A stretch of DNA of 64,000 nucleotides, from positions 13,450,139 through 13,514,138 of the forward strand of contig NW_022097996.1 in NCBI RefSeq assembly GCF_002288925.2. Direction: 5' to 3'. Below the pieces are notes generated by a model that searched no databases, was not told the DNA's origin, and saw nothing but the letters and a program-made list of their open reading frames with translations. A program made the translations under genes and the position numbers. This DNA is from Delphinapterus leucas (lineage: Eukaryota; Chordata; Mammalia; Artiodactyla; Monodontidae). Of the stretch, positions 47,040 through 57,100 are shown piece by piece; the stretch's first letter is position 1, and each line of letters opens with the position of its first letter.

Positions 47040-48019
47040 GCCACAATGTTTCACAGAAGAATTTGTTGCTGCACCTTTTTCATGCCTGCTGGTAAGGTCC
47101 CTGTATCAGTACTCCATTTCTTGGTTTTCTTTCTGCTTATGATCTAAATCATCTTGTGTAGTCTGTTTCTGTAGCTGGAGGTAGGTGGGAAGACTAACTC
47201 CCACATCTTAGTTCAACCTTACAGCACCTCAATTTTACTTAAATATACTATTCTCAAGTTTTCAGTTCTGGGAACCCTGAGGCTAGAGTTTCTGGAGAAT
47301 TGATGTTTCTAAGTAGAGGTCACTGCAGTATAAACCAGACTACTATCTCTGTTGTGTTTATGTAAATGCATGCAGCCTAATCAATAGCGCCAAAGGAAAT
47401 GGGTGGGAAAGCAGTCACTGTATCGGCCACTGCATGGAAGTGTTGTTGTGACACAGTGACACTGTCTCCTGCTTACCCACCCCAGTGGATTTGTAATGTT
47501 AGGTGATTTAAGGCTTATGATGGCTCATTAGATTACATGGAGTCATTGATTTATCAGTGGTGGTAACAAGACTTCCACAAATCACAACCATGAGTTCTCT
47601 CTGACTCCCAAATCTATCTTTGTAATGTTTTTCATTTTGCTTTTTAATAGAGAGACCTGGTATTTTAGTCCTCAGTGGCCCTGGCAATCAATCCTATACC
47701 AATTCCGGACTTGAAACTGATGGGCTTATCAATCTAGGACATTAACAAAACCCAGGGAACTTTAAAAGTTGTAATCCTTCCATCGCTACTCAGGGCCCTA
47801 ACTCCTTGCTTTTTTTTTTTTTAACCACCATGACTTGCAAAAATCACTTATAAACATTTTCCCCATAGAGCAAGCAATAAAAAAGGATGCCCAAACCTTT
47901 GGGAAATGCAAAATGCTATATAAATTCAAGTGCAGTTCTGTTCATTGTAAACCTTGCATGGAAGCAAATACTACTTTTACTTAATTTAGGGGGCAGAACT
48001 GATGCATTCGGTGAGGAAA
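47040..48019. other. Unassigned DNA
   Basis: No gene or clear repeat is recognised. A run of 14 T lies near 47809-47822. Frame 47887-48114 overlaps the MIR that follows and is not credible as a gene. Confidence 0.4.
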
Positions 48020-48024
48020 CTGGT

Positions 48025-48255
48025 GCAGTGAAAAGAGCATGGATTTGGGTTTGGAGAGACCAGAGTTTACTTCCAGCTTTGCCATGCACTAGGTGTGGGA
48101 CCTGGACAGATTAATCTCTCAGAGCTTCAGTTTTGTAATCTACATAATAAAGGTAATCACGCACACCCATGCACACACACACATACGTACACACAGCCCC
48201 TCAGAGATATGTGAGAACTGAAAGAGATAACAGGCAAAGTGTCTAGCAGAATATC
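48025..48255 (+). repeat. MIR SINE with a short CA array
   Basis: 'gtgaaaagagcatggatttgg', 'tccagctttgccatgcactaggtgtgggacctgg' and 'cagagcttcagttttgtaatctacataataaaggtaat' (abridged) follow MIR. A CA-rich stretch at about 48161-48195 is inserted before the MIR 3' part. Confidence 0.75.
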
Positions 48256-48544
48256 TATCTTACAAATTTTCCTAATGTTTTCAATGCTAAATCACTAGAG
48301 CAAACAGCGTTCAGTAGAAGACAGGCTAGCAAGTGGTGCATTCAATAAAGTTGCCACAAAAGAAGAGGAAACCCTGATGGAGTCCCGTTCTTTCTCATCC
48401 TAGCTGCTCTGCTTGGAATAAAAGTCCATGGGGACCCAGAATGACATTGAATGAGTAGATGGAACTCTTCCTGAAACTGCTCCATAATGGGTCATTGCAA
48501 GTTCTTTAATGATGGTGGAATTACATTGGAGAAGGTATCAAAGA

Positions 48545-48710
48545 AACATGGTACAGTGGAAGCAATCCTGGACACATGCTAGGTGTGGAGGGATCTAGTT
48601 CCACCTGGTTGCTAGCTAGCCAGTCCCCCAGGCTCTGTGGGTATCACTTTCCTCACTGAAAAAAAATGAGGAAAATGGCCCAATGACCTTTGATAGCCTT
48701 GAACTACTTT
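48545..48710 (+). repeat. MIR SINE
   Basis: 'acatggtacagtggaagcaatcctgg' (head) and the later 'tatcactttcctcactga' followed by aaaatgagg match MIR on the + strand. Confidence 0.65.
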
Positions 48711-49849
48711 TTGAATCTGTGAAATGAAATTCCTTCATGAAAGAGAGATTTTTCTACAGCCCAACAAATAGGCCAGCTGCTAAAGAAGAGCTATAAGCTT
48801 TTAGAGCAGGAAAGAAACCTACCTCTATCATTTCCAGGATGGAAATTTAGTTTCAGCCGCCTCTGGAGCACCGGCTGTTGGCAAAGCTGTGGGCTCAGTC
48901 ACTGAAGAGTAAAGCACTAATGACCTTATTCCAAATGGGAAATGTCACTTGTAGATGCAGCAGCATTTTTCTAACCAGTATCATTTATAGAGTTATTCCA
49001 GACCTTGAGGATTTTACAAAAAAGTGAAAAATTTTTTAAAAGAAAAGAAAAGAAAAACCTCTCTTGGCTTGAACATCTTCTTTGACAAATGAGAGAGTGG
49101 AACAGAGTAATTTTAAAAGTATCTTCCATTTCTAAATTCTATATTTTTATTCTACATACATCATGGATTCTTGATAATCTCACAGTTGTATTTGGAAATG
49201 ACACAGATTTAAGGGATACTAAAATGACTTTTCTCCTCAAAAATATAAAATGACTCTTCAGTACCTAAATTTCAAGTTCCTGAAACCTGGCATTCAGATC
49301 CTTCACAACATACAATTTATCAATTCAACATGATATGTTTTCCAGGGTCACTTTCAACATACATTACTCAATATACATATACAATTTTAGAGGATCAATA
49401 ATATTTCTTGCCACAATTGTCCATTCCTTAAGTCTTTGTAAAAACTCCTTGAATAAGGGATTGAAGTTTTATTTTTCTTTTAGTTCTTGTGAATGTTTTG
49501 CATATAGCTGGTACTAAAATATATGAAAATATAAATGAATAAATGACATCAAATCTTTTTTTTTCAAACACAAAATGAAGGAGCAAAAAAAAATAAGGAA
49601 ACCCAACGAAAGTGTCAGGAAAGGAATAGAGAGTGGATCTTCTTTAACTAGAGGCTTAATTCAGATCAGAGAGATATAGGAGTGTTTGCAAGCAGGCAGG
49701 GTCTTAGCTCTGCAGCACACCTGTTGAAAATACTTGGAAGAAAAAAATACGATCTATTGGGTTGAGTATATATAGATTCAAACAAACTACTTCTGCTCAG
49801 TTATACCAGGTGAGAAGCACGTGGAAGTCATTGATTGTTGAAGATGGTG
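48711..49849. other. Mostly unassigned DNA with a possible L2 piece
   Basis: About 49260-49555 looks like a diverged + strand L2 3' end, closing with 'gaatgttttgcatatagctgg' and 'aaatgaataaatgac'. The remainder shows no gene or clear repeat. Confidence 0.4.
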
Positions 49850-49990
49850 CATCCTGACTTACAACCTGGTGCTGTGTGATCCTGAACAAACTACTTAACA
49901 CCCCTAGGCTTAATAAAACTGATAGTGAATGAGGAAATGCAAAGAACATAGCACAGACCTCGACCCTTCTTAAATGTTCAGAAACATGTT
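49850..49990 (+). repeat. MIR SINE fragment
   Basis: 'gctgtgtgatcctgaacaaactacttaacacccctaggctt' (abridged) matches the MIR core on the + strand. Confidence 0.6.
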
Positions 49991-50599
49991 ACTTTTATTC
50001 CCCTCCACTAATTTTGTATTTCTTATTCTTCTCTATGAGATTATAAAGAAAAAGTCATGTGCAGCCATTTAGATGATCAAAAAGCATAGGGCATTTTATG
50101 ACCTGTAATCTTACTGGAGTCCATCCATGATAGATTGACTTTGCTTGCAGCCAATTCTGGTCATTTTCATCTCTTTGCCCTTTTCTACACTATTGCTTCT
50201 TTTAGACTGCCAATCAAGCAATGTGTCATAATAGATGTAGCATAAACCTAAAGAATTATTGACTCATTTTTTAAGAAATGGAAATTAGGGAAACTTTCCT
50301 GTGTGGCAGTCACTTTTGGGTGAGTTTCTGGACACTTGGACAGCTTTGCAGTTTCCAAACTCAGAATTGTGCCCTAGGCCTATTTATCTGTCACCTCTCC
50401 TCCTTGCAGAGATTTAGCAAAGTGCCATAACTCTCTTAACTAAAGATTTCAGGATTTCCAAATGGGCCATTATAGAAGAATTGTCTTGGCTCTGTTGGTT
50501 CCCACGTCTTCCTGAAAGTCTAACGTGGTGGTTCTGAGGAGGACACCTTCACAACTCCAAAATCCTATTAAATTAACCCAAATTGCTGAAACAATTCCT
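49991..50599. other. Unassigned DNA
   Basis: No gene or definite repeat is recognised in this stretch. Confidence 0.4.
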
Positions 50600-51440
50600 C
50601 CCAGTGATCTGGTCATGTTTAGTTTATAACTTCAGTGTTTTCCTATTGCTGACTACATCTAATTTAAGTATTTCTTTTTTTAAAAAAATTTCTATTGGAG
50701 TCTAGTTGATTTACAGTGTTGTGGTAGTTTCCTGTGTATACAAAGGGAATCAGTTATACCTGTGCATATATCCACTCTTTTTTAGATTCCTTTCCCTTAC
50801 AGGCAATTACAGAGTATTGCGTAGAGTGCCCTGTGCTACACAGTAGGTCCTTGTTAGTTATCTATTTTATATCTCATAGTGTGTATGTGTCAATCCCAGT
50901 CTCCCAGTTCATCCCTCCCCACCTTACCATTGATAGCCATAAGTTTGTTTTCTACATCTGTGACTCTATTTCTGTTTTGTAGATAAGTTCCTTTGTACCC
51001 TTTCTGTGGAGTCTTAATTTAAATATTTCTAACTAGCTTTCAGGCTCTTCTATTGAATGGCTTTGTTGACCCATTCAACCCCATCTCCCCTGACTCCCCA
51101 GCACCTGCTGTCCACAGTCTTTTAATGTTCTACCTCGTTATCTTTACATAAATGTTACCCACCCCTGAAATGCACTCCAAGCTCTCTAGTCCCAAATCCT
51201 TCTTCTCTATCAAGGTCAAGTTGGCTTTATCTTCTCCATCAAAGCTTTTCTGATTAGTCCAACCTTCGTAATTTTGAATTTCTTACCTCTGCCGCTTACA
51301 GCCTCCCCTACCCCCTCAGCGTGCATGCTTCTATACTGGAACTCAGAATGACTTGCTTAGATAAGTTAATCCCTCTAGGCCAAGCCTTCCTTCCTCATGC
51401 CCCTATCAGCCATGTCTCTTTGTATCCATATTTTATGCCT
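50600..51440 (+). repeat. L2 LINE split by an L1 tail insertion
   Basis: L2-like sequence on the + strand occurs on both sides of the insertion at 50676-51014: 'gatctggtcatgtttag' and 'gtgttttcctattgctgac' before it, 'caggctcttctattgaatgg' and 'gaaatgcactccaagctct' after it. The L1 tail is therefore the younger of the two. Confidence 0.55.
50676..51014 (-). mobile_element. L1 3' end fragment, minus strand
   Basis: This is a 339-bp 5'-truncated L1 tail with the A-rich tail (T run) at the left. The 16-bp flanks taatttaagtatttct (50660-50675) and taatttaaatatttct (51015-51030) differ by one base. The sequence is related to, but clearly diverged from, the L1-A and L1-C tails, which suggests an older subfamily. 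Confidence 0.88.
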
Positions 51441-51791
51441 GAAAGGGGTGCTGTGAATGGGAGCAGGGCCTAATGAGAAGGATGGAGAGAATTACTAAAT
51501 TCATGAGTTTCATGAGATTTTCATGACTTAACTGTATAGAAACTGATCTGTTTTAGGGCTCATGTAATTGCATGTGGCACCAAACCAGGAAAAAGGGTGA
51601 ATATTCTCCCCACCTCTGTGTGAAGCTAAGCAGAATTTTGATGTTGTAGCCAACAGGGTCTAGGCAGATCACAGATGCTGCACTCAATGTGGGTAATTGA
51701 TGACTGTCAATGAAAAGAGTAGCAAGAAGAGAATTTGCTATTTTGGAAAAATGTGTGATTAGGGTCTCAGGAGAGTCTAAAAAAGATGGTA

Positions 51792-51900
51792 GGAGATATG
51801 GGGATATATGTATATGTATAGCTGATTCACTGTGTTATAAAGCAGAAGCTAAAACACCATCGCAAAGCAATTATACTCCAAAAAATATGTTAAAAAAAAA
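51792..51900 (+). mobile_element. Very short L1 3' end fragment
   Basis: About 109 bp of the L1-A-type 3' UTR on the + strand ('tatagctgattcactgtg', 'gcaattatactccaaaaaa') ends in a run of A. It is flanked by aaagatggta at 51782-51791 and 51900-51909 (the A run blurs the second edge). Confidence 0.88.
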
Positions 51901-51909
51901 AAGATGGTA

Positions 51910-54584
51910 AAGCATCTAAAGTATACTTAGTGTCCTCCCAAGTTTTTTTAAAACTAGGATTTCTCTCTCATATTATTCAGTATAGAAGCCACATTGAAGT
52001 AAAGAATGACCAAATATCTTCATTCTCAGTGCTTCTCCCCCAGTAGCACACAGGGTAGACGGTGGCTCTGAGTGGCTCTTTACTTAGGAGAGGGGTGGGC
52101 AGTGGGGCTGAAAATGCACTTAACAATCCACCTTCTGTGGTAGCAGAGGCCGAGGATGTGATGCCCTTATTGCAGAAGATTATTTGTTCTGGTTCTGACT
52201 CTGTTTAGGACATCGACAAGCCATTTTCTATGCTGAGAATGGAGATGGGAAATCAGGCGTGACTCATTTATCTCTCTTAAAAAACACATTATTTCTTTTT
52301 AAATTACTAAAAGTAATCTCCTTTGCTTTTAACTAGTAAATTATGCAAACGTACAGAGAGAAATTTAATCATTTCCTTGCCTCCTTTACTTTCTCTTCCC
52401 TGCAATGGCCAAAGTTTGGAGCCTGAAAGACAGTCTTTTACAAGGTCTTCGGGGTTCAAACCCATAGACGTTCACACGTGAGGTAGTTCACACTGTGTTC
52501 CTCTTCTATCTGAGGTGAGTGCTTGACACTTAACACGGGATTTTTTTCTCGACAAATTAGCCTTTATTCCCAAGCTGATATAAGTGACTTGATAACAAGG
52601 ATGATTTAAATTATCTTTTGTTTCCTATCAGATATATCCTTACCTGCCAAACCAACCCAAACCCACACAGCACCAAGGTGTACTGCAGACCATGTCTTGA
52701 GCTTCCTACCCTACTCTGGTTGCCATTAGAAATACCGTAATTTCTTTGGTTATCATTGGCTTTATAAAAAACTAACTAAAACCAAACTTGCAGTTCTTCT
52801 AATATCATGCCCAAATGCAGTTGTCTTAAGGAGCAACTTTGTACCTCCTGTGATTAAGAGAAAAATTATATACTGAACAATACGCATAGCTGAAAAATTT
52901 GGTATGAAAAAGACAAGGATTTTTTAACCACACGAATGCAAGTATTAGCATCATTAGCTTAGTGGATTTTTAATATTTTTCTTGTGACATAGCTATTCCT
53001 CTTTTAAAAACCATCTCTACTTATACATGGCGTGCATCCTCTGAATCTGCTAATAAAAATTATTCTCAGTAATAAGAAGAAAACTGCACTGTCATCTTCT
53101 AACTACTGTAGTGTAATGCAAGATAGTTTAATCACCACCACATCTAATTAAAATAGTAAATCACTTAAAAAAATCCTTGTGTATTATTGAAGACTTGATT
53201 ATAACAGGCCTATGTTAGCAGTGCCCCTTAAAGCAAAGAGGTAAGTAAACCCATTACCCAGAAGAAACAAGCCCTCAATGCTAGACTCCTTAGTCAAAAG
53301 CAGGATGCTTTGTCAAGTCAATCAGATTTCTAGTGACACTGTCATCCAGTGATGCTGTTTCAGCATTGCAGCAAAGCAGGGTTCTGTCTTGATCAGTTGA
53401 AGACTGGTGATCTCATCTATTTCATTAATTTAGGGTGGTTTACAGAAGTCATGCATCGAATTTCACAGTAAGAGAACAATTTACCCTTTGTGTATTTGTT
53501 CAATTTTTGAGTCTTCCTTTCATGAGATAGTCTGACATTCTTCTCTGCTCCCTCCTCTTTACTGGGTGAACTCACAGATGCTGATGTCTATGGAGAATTT
53601 GCACAACCTTAGTGGCGGTCATGGGCTCCCACCTCTCTAGTTATTCCAGGACACCTCCTAGTCTTCTCATTCCAGCCAGTTCTCTCCAAATTGCCAAGCT
53701 CTCCAATTCCAGTTGATTTTCAATATGTGGGCTCTTGATGCTTCCTGTATTGCAGTTTAAGGACCCACTCTGCACATGTCTCTTTGGATCAGCCTCAATT
53801 ATGTCTCTTAATCACAATTTTACATGGACCCTCTGGCAGGATGTTGATGGAACCATCTTGGTGCTTGATGAATCAGCCCCTCTATACACTCCCTTTAGTC
53901 TGCCCAGCCTGAATTCTCCACTGGGGGAAACCAACTTGAAATATAAAGGAAAATTTATTGCAAAGATCAGAAAAATTGCATCTTTTGGTGTCTCAATCAG
54001 AAAATTAAAATATTACATTTTCATCAAAATTGTCTAAGTTATTTACTCATTTACATGTACCAGAAGTCTAATTTCTGAATTAGATTACTGGGTCTCAGGA
54101 TGACCAGAGACCTTATGTCCATTAAAGGTATTTTTTTTTCATGAAACATACATATAGTTTAAAATATCAAATGATATTCAAGATTTATAATGAAAGATAG
54201 GAGCCCCTGCCCCATACTTTCCCAGTCACTATACACTAAACAACCAGTACTGTAAGTTATTTCCACTACCAGATACCTCCATATTTCTAAATAAGTCACT
54301 TACGTTTCCATTGGTACATTTGTCAATTTTAGGAATTATCTACCATCTTCCATCTGAGAACGATAAAGACTCACCACTCTTTTATCTCCTTCTTCTTACC
54401 ACTTGTTTCCTAATCTTTCCAAAATAGGTATAGCACAGTTGTTTTAAATATCGCTCATAGTTGAACAGCACAGTATAGGTGATGACATTTCTTTCCTTGT
54501 ACATTTTTTTCCTTGGATTTCAAATAGCCCCATTAAAATTTTTTTGTATTAAACTCTCCAGGACAGGGTTTTTTTTTTACCTTG
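51910..54584. other. Unassigned DNA, longest stretch without a clear repeat
   Basis: About 2.7 kb without a recognised gene or transposon, apart from possible weak old pieces. The 100-codon + frame at 53735-54037 has no motif I recognise. This block could hold conserved noncoding sequence, which would need cross-species alignment to tell. Confidence 0.4.
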
Positions 54585-54790
54585 GATCTATGGGTAGTTT
54601 GGTCTGATAATTCTTGGATGGGATGGTAAAGGGCAGGAGGCTGTCTTGTGCATTGTAGGATATTTAGATGCGTCACTGGTCTCCTTCTAACACCTCCATC
54701 TAGTTGGAACAACCAAAAATGTCTCCAGACATTGTCATATGTCTCCTGAAGAACAAAATCACCCTCACTGAGAACCACTGCTCCAGAAGA
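54585..54790 (-). repeat. MER5-type hAT (Charlie) DNA transposon
   Basis: Read on the minus strand, 'cagtggttctcagtgagggtg', 'gacaatgtctggagacattttt', 'ggttgttccaactagatgg' and 'atcctacaatgcacaagac' follow the MER5A/B consensus. It is a non-autonomous element without coding capacity. The 89-codon minus frame at 54533-54802 is simply this element read through. Confidence 0.85.
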
Positions 54791-55358
54791 ACTGGAAACC
54801 ACATCTCAGGATGGTAAAGACACTTTGTTCTCAGCCAGGTCCACTATTGTGTTTTTGTTTATCTCCTCTTGAGGACATCTCTTCTGGAGCTTTCTATCCT
54901 TTCTGCAATCTGACCAGCGACTTTCTGGGACTCCCTAGGACAGCAGTCATCCTGGGACCTCCCTCCACCCACATCTGGGAAATTTCCTTTACTTTTCTAC
55001 TGTGTTGAATCATCTGTTCCTCAAATCTTTTGTCTTCTTTATCCTTTTATTCTCTTACATTTTGGAGCACCTCCTCTGCCAACTTCCAGTAGGTGAATAA
55101 CAGCTAAAATTTTGAAAGCTTGCATGGTGAAAATGTTTATTCTACCTTCATACTTGATTATGAAGTTTAGCTGAGTTTAGACTTCCGGTTTGAAAAACAT
55201 TTTTCCTCAGTATTTGAAGGCATTGATCTATTTTCTCCTAACCTCCTATACGGTATTGAGAAATATAATGATATCCCTGATTTTGATTCCTCTTTATAAC
55301 CTGTAACTTGCCTCTGAGGTTTTGAGTTCTTTTTAAAACTGGTGATTTGAAATTTCAG
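54791..55358. other. Unassigned DNA, part possibly old L1 minus strand
   Basis: No gene is recognised. About 55110-55358 resembles a decayed minus-strand L1 ORF1 region ('ttgaaggcattgatctattttctcc', abridged), at low confidence. Confidence 0.35.
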
Positions 55359-55373
55359 TACACTATAACTTTT

Positions 55374-55640
55374 TTTTAATTAATTAATTTTTGGCTGCAT
55401 CAGGTCTTCGTTGCTGCACACAGGCTTCTCATTGCGGTGGCTTCTCTTGTTGCGGAGCACGGCTCTAAGCACGCGGGCTTCAACCATCATGGCTCGTGGG
55501 CTCTAGAGTGCAGGCTCAGTAGTTGTGGTGCACAGGCTTCGTTGGTCTGTGGCATGTGGGATCTTCCCAGACCAGGGCTCGAACCCGCGTCCCCTGCATT
55601 GGCAGGCGGATTCTTAACCACTGTGTCACCAGGGAAGTCC
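55374..55640 (-). mobile_element. CHR-type SINE, long form, nested in an L1 tail
   Basis: Minus strand. The head 'ggacttccctggtgacacag' starts at 55640 and its box B-like ggttcgagcc is intact. The long 3' segment ends near 55390-55400, with an A-rich tail at 55374-55385. It sits at the A-tail side of the L1 fragment at 55641-55720. One outer duplication (tacactataactttt 55359-55373 / tacactgtaactttt 55722-55736) encloses both. A possible inner duplication tttttaa (55373-55379, 55641-55647) fits SINE entry into the L1 poly(A). Confidence 0.9.
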
Positions 55641-55720
55641 TTTTTAACATCTTTATTGGAGTATAATTGCTGTACAATGTTGTGTTAGTTTCTGCTGTAT
55701 AACAAAGTGAATCAGCTATA
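55641..55720 (-). mobile_element. L1 3' end fragment, minus strand (80 bp)
   Basis: It carries the L1-A-type terminal sequence, reading on the minus strand 'gcaattatactccaataaag'. It lies within the same outer 15-bp duplication (one mismatch) as the SINE at its 3' side. Confidence 0.88.
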
Positions 55721-55779
55721 TTACACTGTAACTTTTAAGGTGGGTACTTTCTATCTGGAAACTCACATGCCTTTTTGAA

Positions 55780-56030
55780 GGCTTCTCCACTCTGCCAAAC
55801 AGTACACACCTCCTCTTCCTTCCCCTGGGCAACCCCCTCTACTGCCTTCCTCCTTTGTGCCTTTCATCACACTATTTTATGACCATCCATTTGCAGGCCT
55901 GTTTTGCTTTCCCGTGAGGGTTGGGTTTCTTAGGGCAGAGCTTTATCCACCTGTATATCTTCATGTCCCTAGAACAATGCCTCCAACACAGCAAGTGTGC
56001 AATGAATCCTTGTTGAATAATGAAGTAAAT
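55780..56030 (+). repeat. L2 LINE 3' fragment
   Basis: 'cctttttgaaggcttctcc', 'ttgtgcctttcatcacac' and the closing 'tgtccctagaacaatgcctcc' and 'caatgaatccttgttgaat' follow L2 on the + strand. Confidence 0.75.
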
Positions 56031-56263
56031 GGATAATGAAACAAGAAGAACCTAAATGCTATCAGTCCATATTTGTGATTCATTTTGTTATTTTTATGCC
56101 ATTTTTTTCCCTCTGAAATTTACAAGGATTATTGGTCTCTGTTTCTAGTTTTTGCTTGTTTGCTTTTAGAAGTGTCACTGAGTGGGGGAGTTCCTAGTGA
56201 AGAAGGTCATATTTTGGCTGTTCTGTGATCCTGAAATGATGTTCATTCTATCACTCTTCTTTC

Positions 56264-56480
56264 CTTTTTTTTTTTTTTTTTTTTTTTTGCGGTTCGCAGG
56301 CCTCTCACTGCTGTGGCCTCTCCCGTTGCAGAGCACAGGCTCCAGATGCGCAGGCTCAGCGGCCATGGCTCATGGGCCCAGCCGCTCCGCGGCATGTGGG
56401 ATCTTCCCTGACCGGGGCATGAACCCGTGTCCCCTGCATCAGCAGGTGGACTCCCAACCACTGCGCCACCAGGGAAGCCC
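56264..56480 (-). mobile_element. CHR-type SINE, short form, nested at an L1 tail junction
   Basis: Minus strand. The head starts at 56480 (ggggcttccctggtggcgca), followed by the full short body and a long A tail seen as about 26 T at 56264-56289. An inner duplication tctttcc (near 56257-56263 and 56483-56489) flanks the SINE. The outer duplication tcactcttctttc encloses SINE plus L1 tail. The box B-like segment reads ggttcatgcc, with one change from the other copies. Confidence 0.92.
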
Positions 56481-56490
56481 CGTCTTTCCC

Positions 56491-56606
56491 TTTTTTTAAA
56501 ATTCATCTGTATTGGAGTATAGTTGCTTTACAATATTTTGTTAGTTTCTGCTGTACAGCAAAGTGAGTCAGTTATCCATGTACATACATAATCTTTTTTA
56601 GATTTC
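56491..56606 (-). mobile_element. L1 3' end fragment, minus strand (about 115 bp)
   Basis: It has the typical tail sequence ('tattggagtatagttgcttta' abridged; 'cagcaaagtgagtcagttat') with poly(A) at the left. The outer 13-bp duplication tcactcttctttc is perfect (56251-56263 and 56607-56619). Confidence 0.88.
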
Positions 56607-57100
56607 TCACTCTTCTTTCTGAGCGTTCTCTCAGTTGAAGATCCAAGTGAACCCAGGCAGGAGTATGACATTACATTGGCCTTGTGTCTGATAATTCAGT
56701 TCTGAAGGTGGGATGTTGGGTGGCACAGGGTCCAGCTGGTGAGATTTTCAGCATAGAAACCTGTTAAAACACCAAAGCGTCACTAATGAGATGGGATGAA
56801 TTGATTTCTATTCTGAATTGCTTGGCAGTGTGCCTCAGTACTGAGGCATCAGATGTGCTCAGTGTGCTACATGGAAGACCATTTCTTTTTTTATTTTATT
56901 TTATTTTATTGATTTTTATACAGCAGGTTCTTATTAGTCATCCATTTTATACATATTGGTGGATACATGTCAATCCCAATCTCCCAATTCATCCCACCAC
57001 CACCACCCCCGCCACTTTCCCCCCTTTGTATCCATACGTTTGTTCTCTACATCTGTGTCTCAATTTCTGCCCTGCAAACCGGTTCATCTGTACCATTTTT

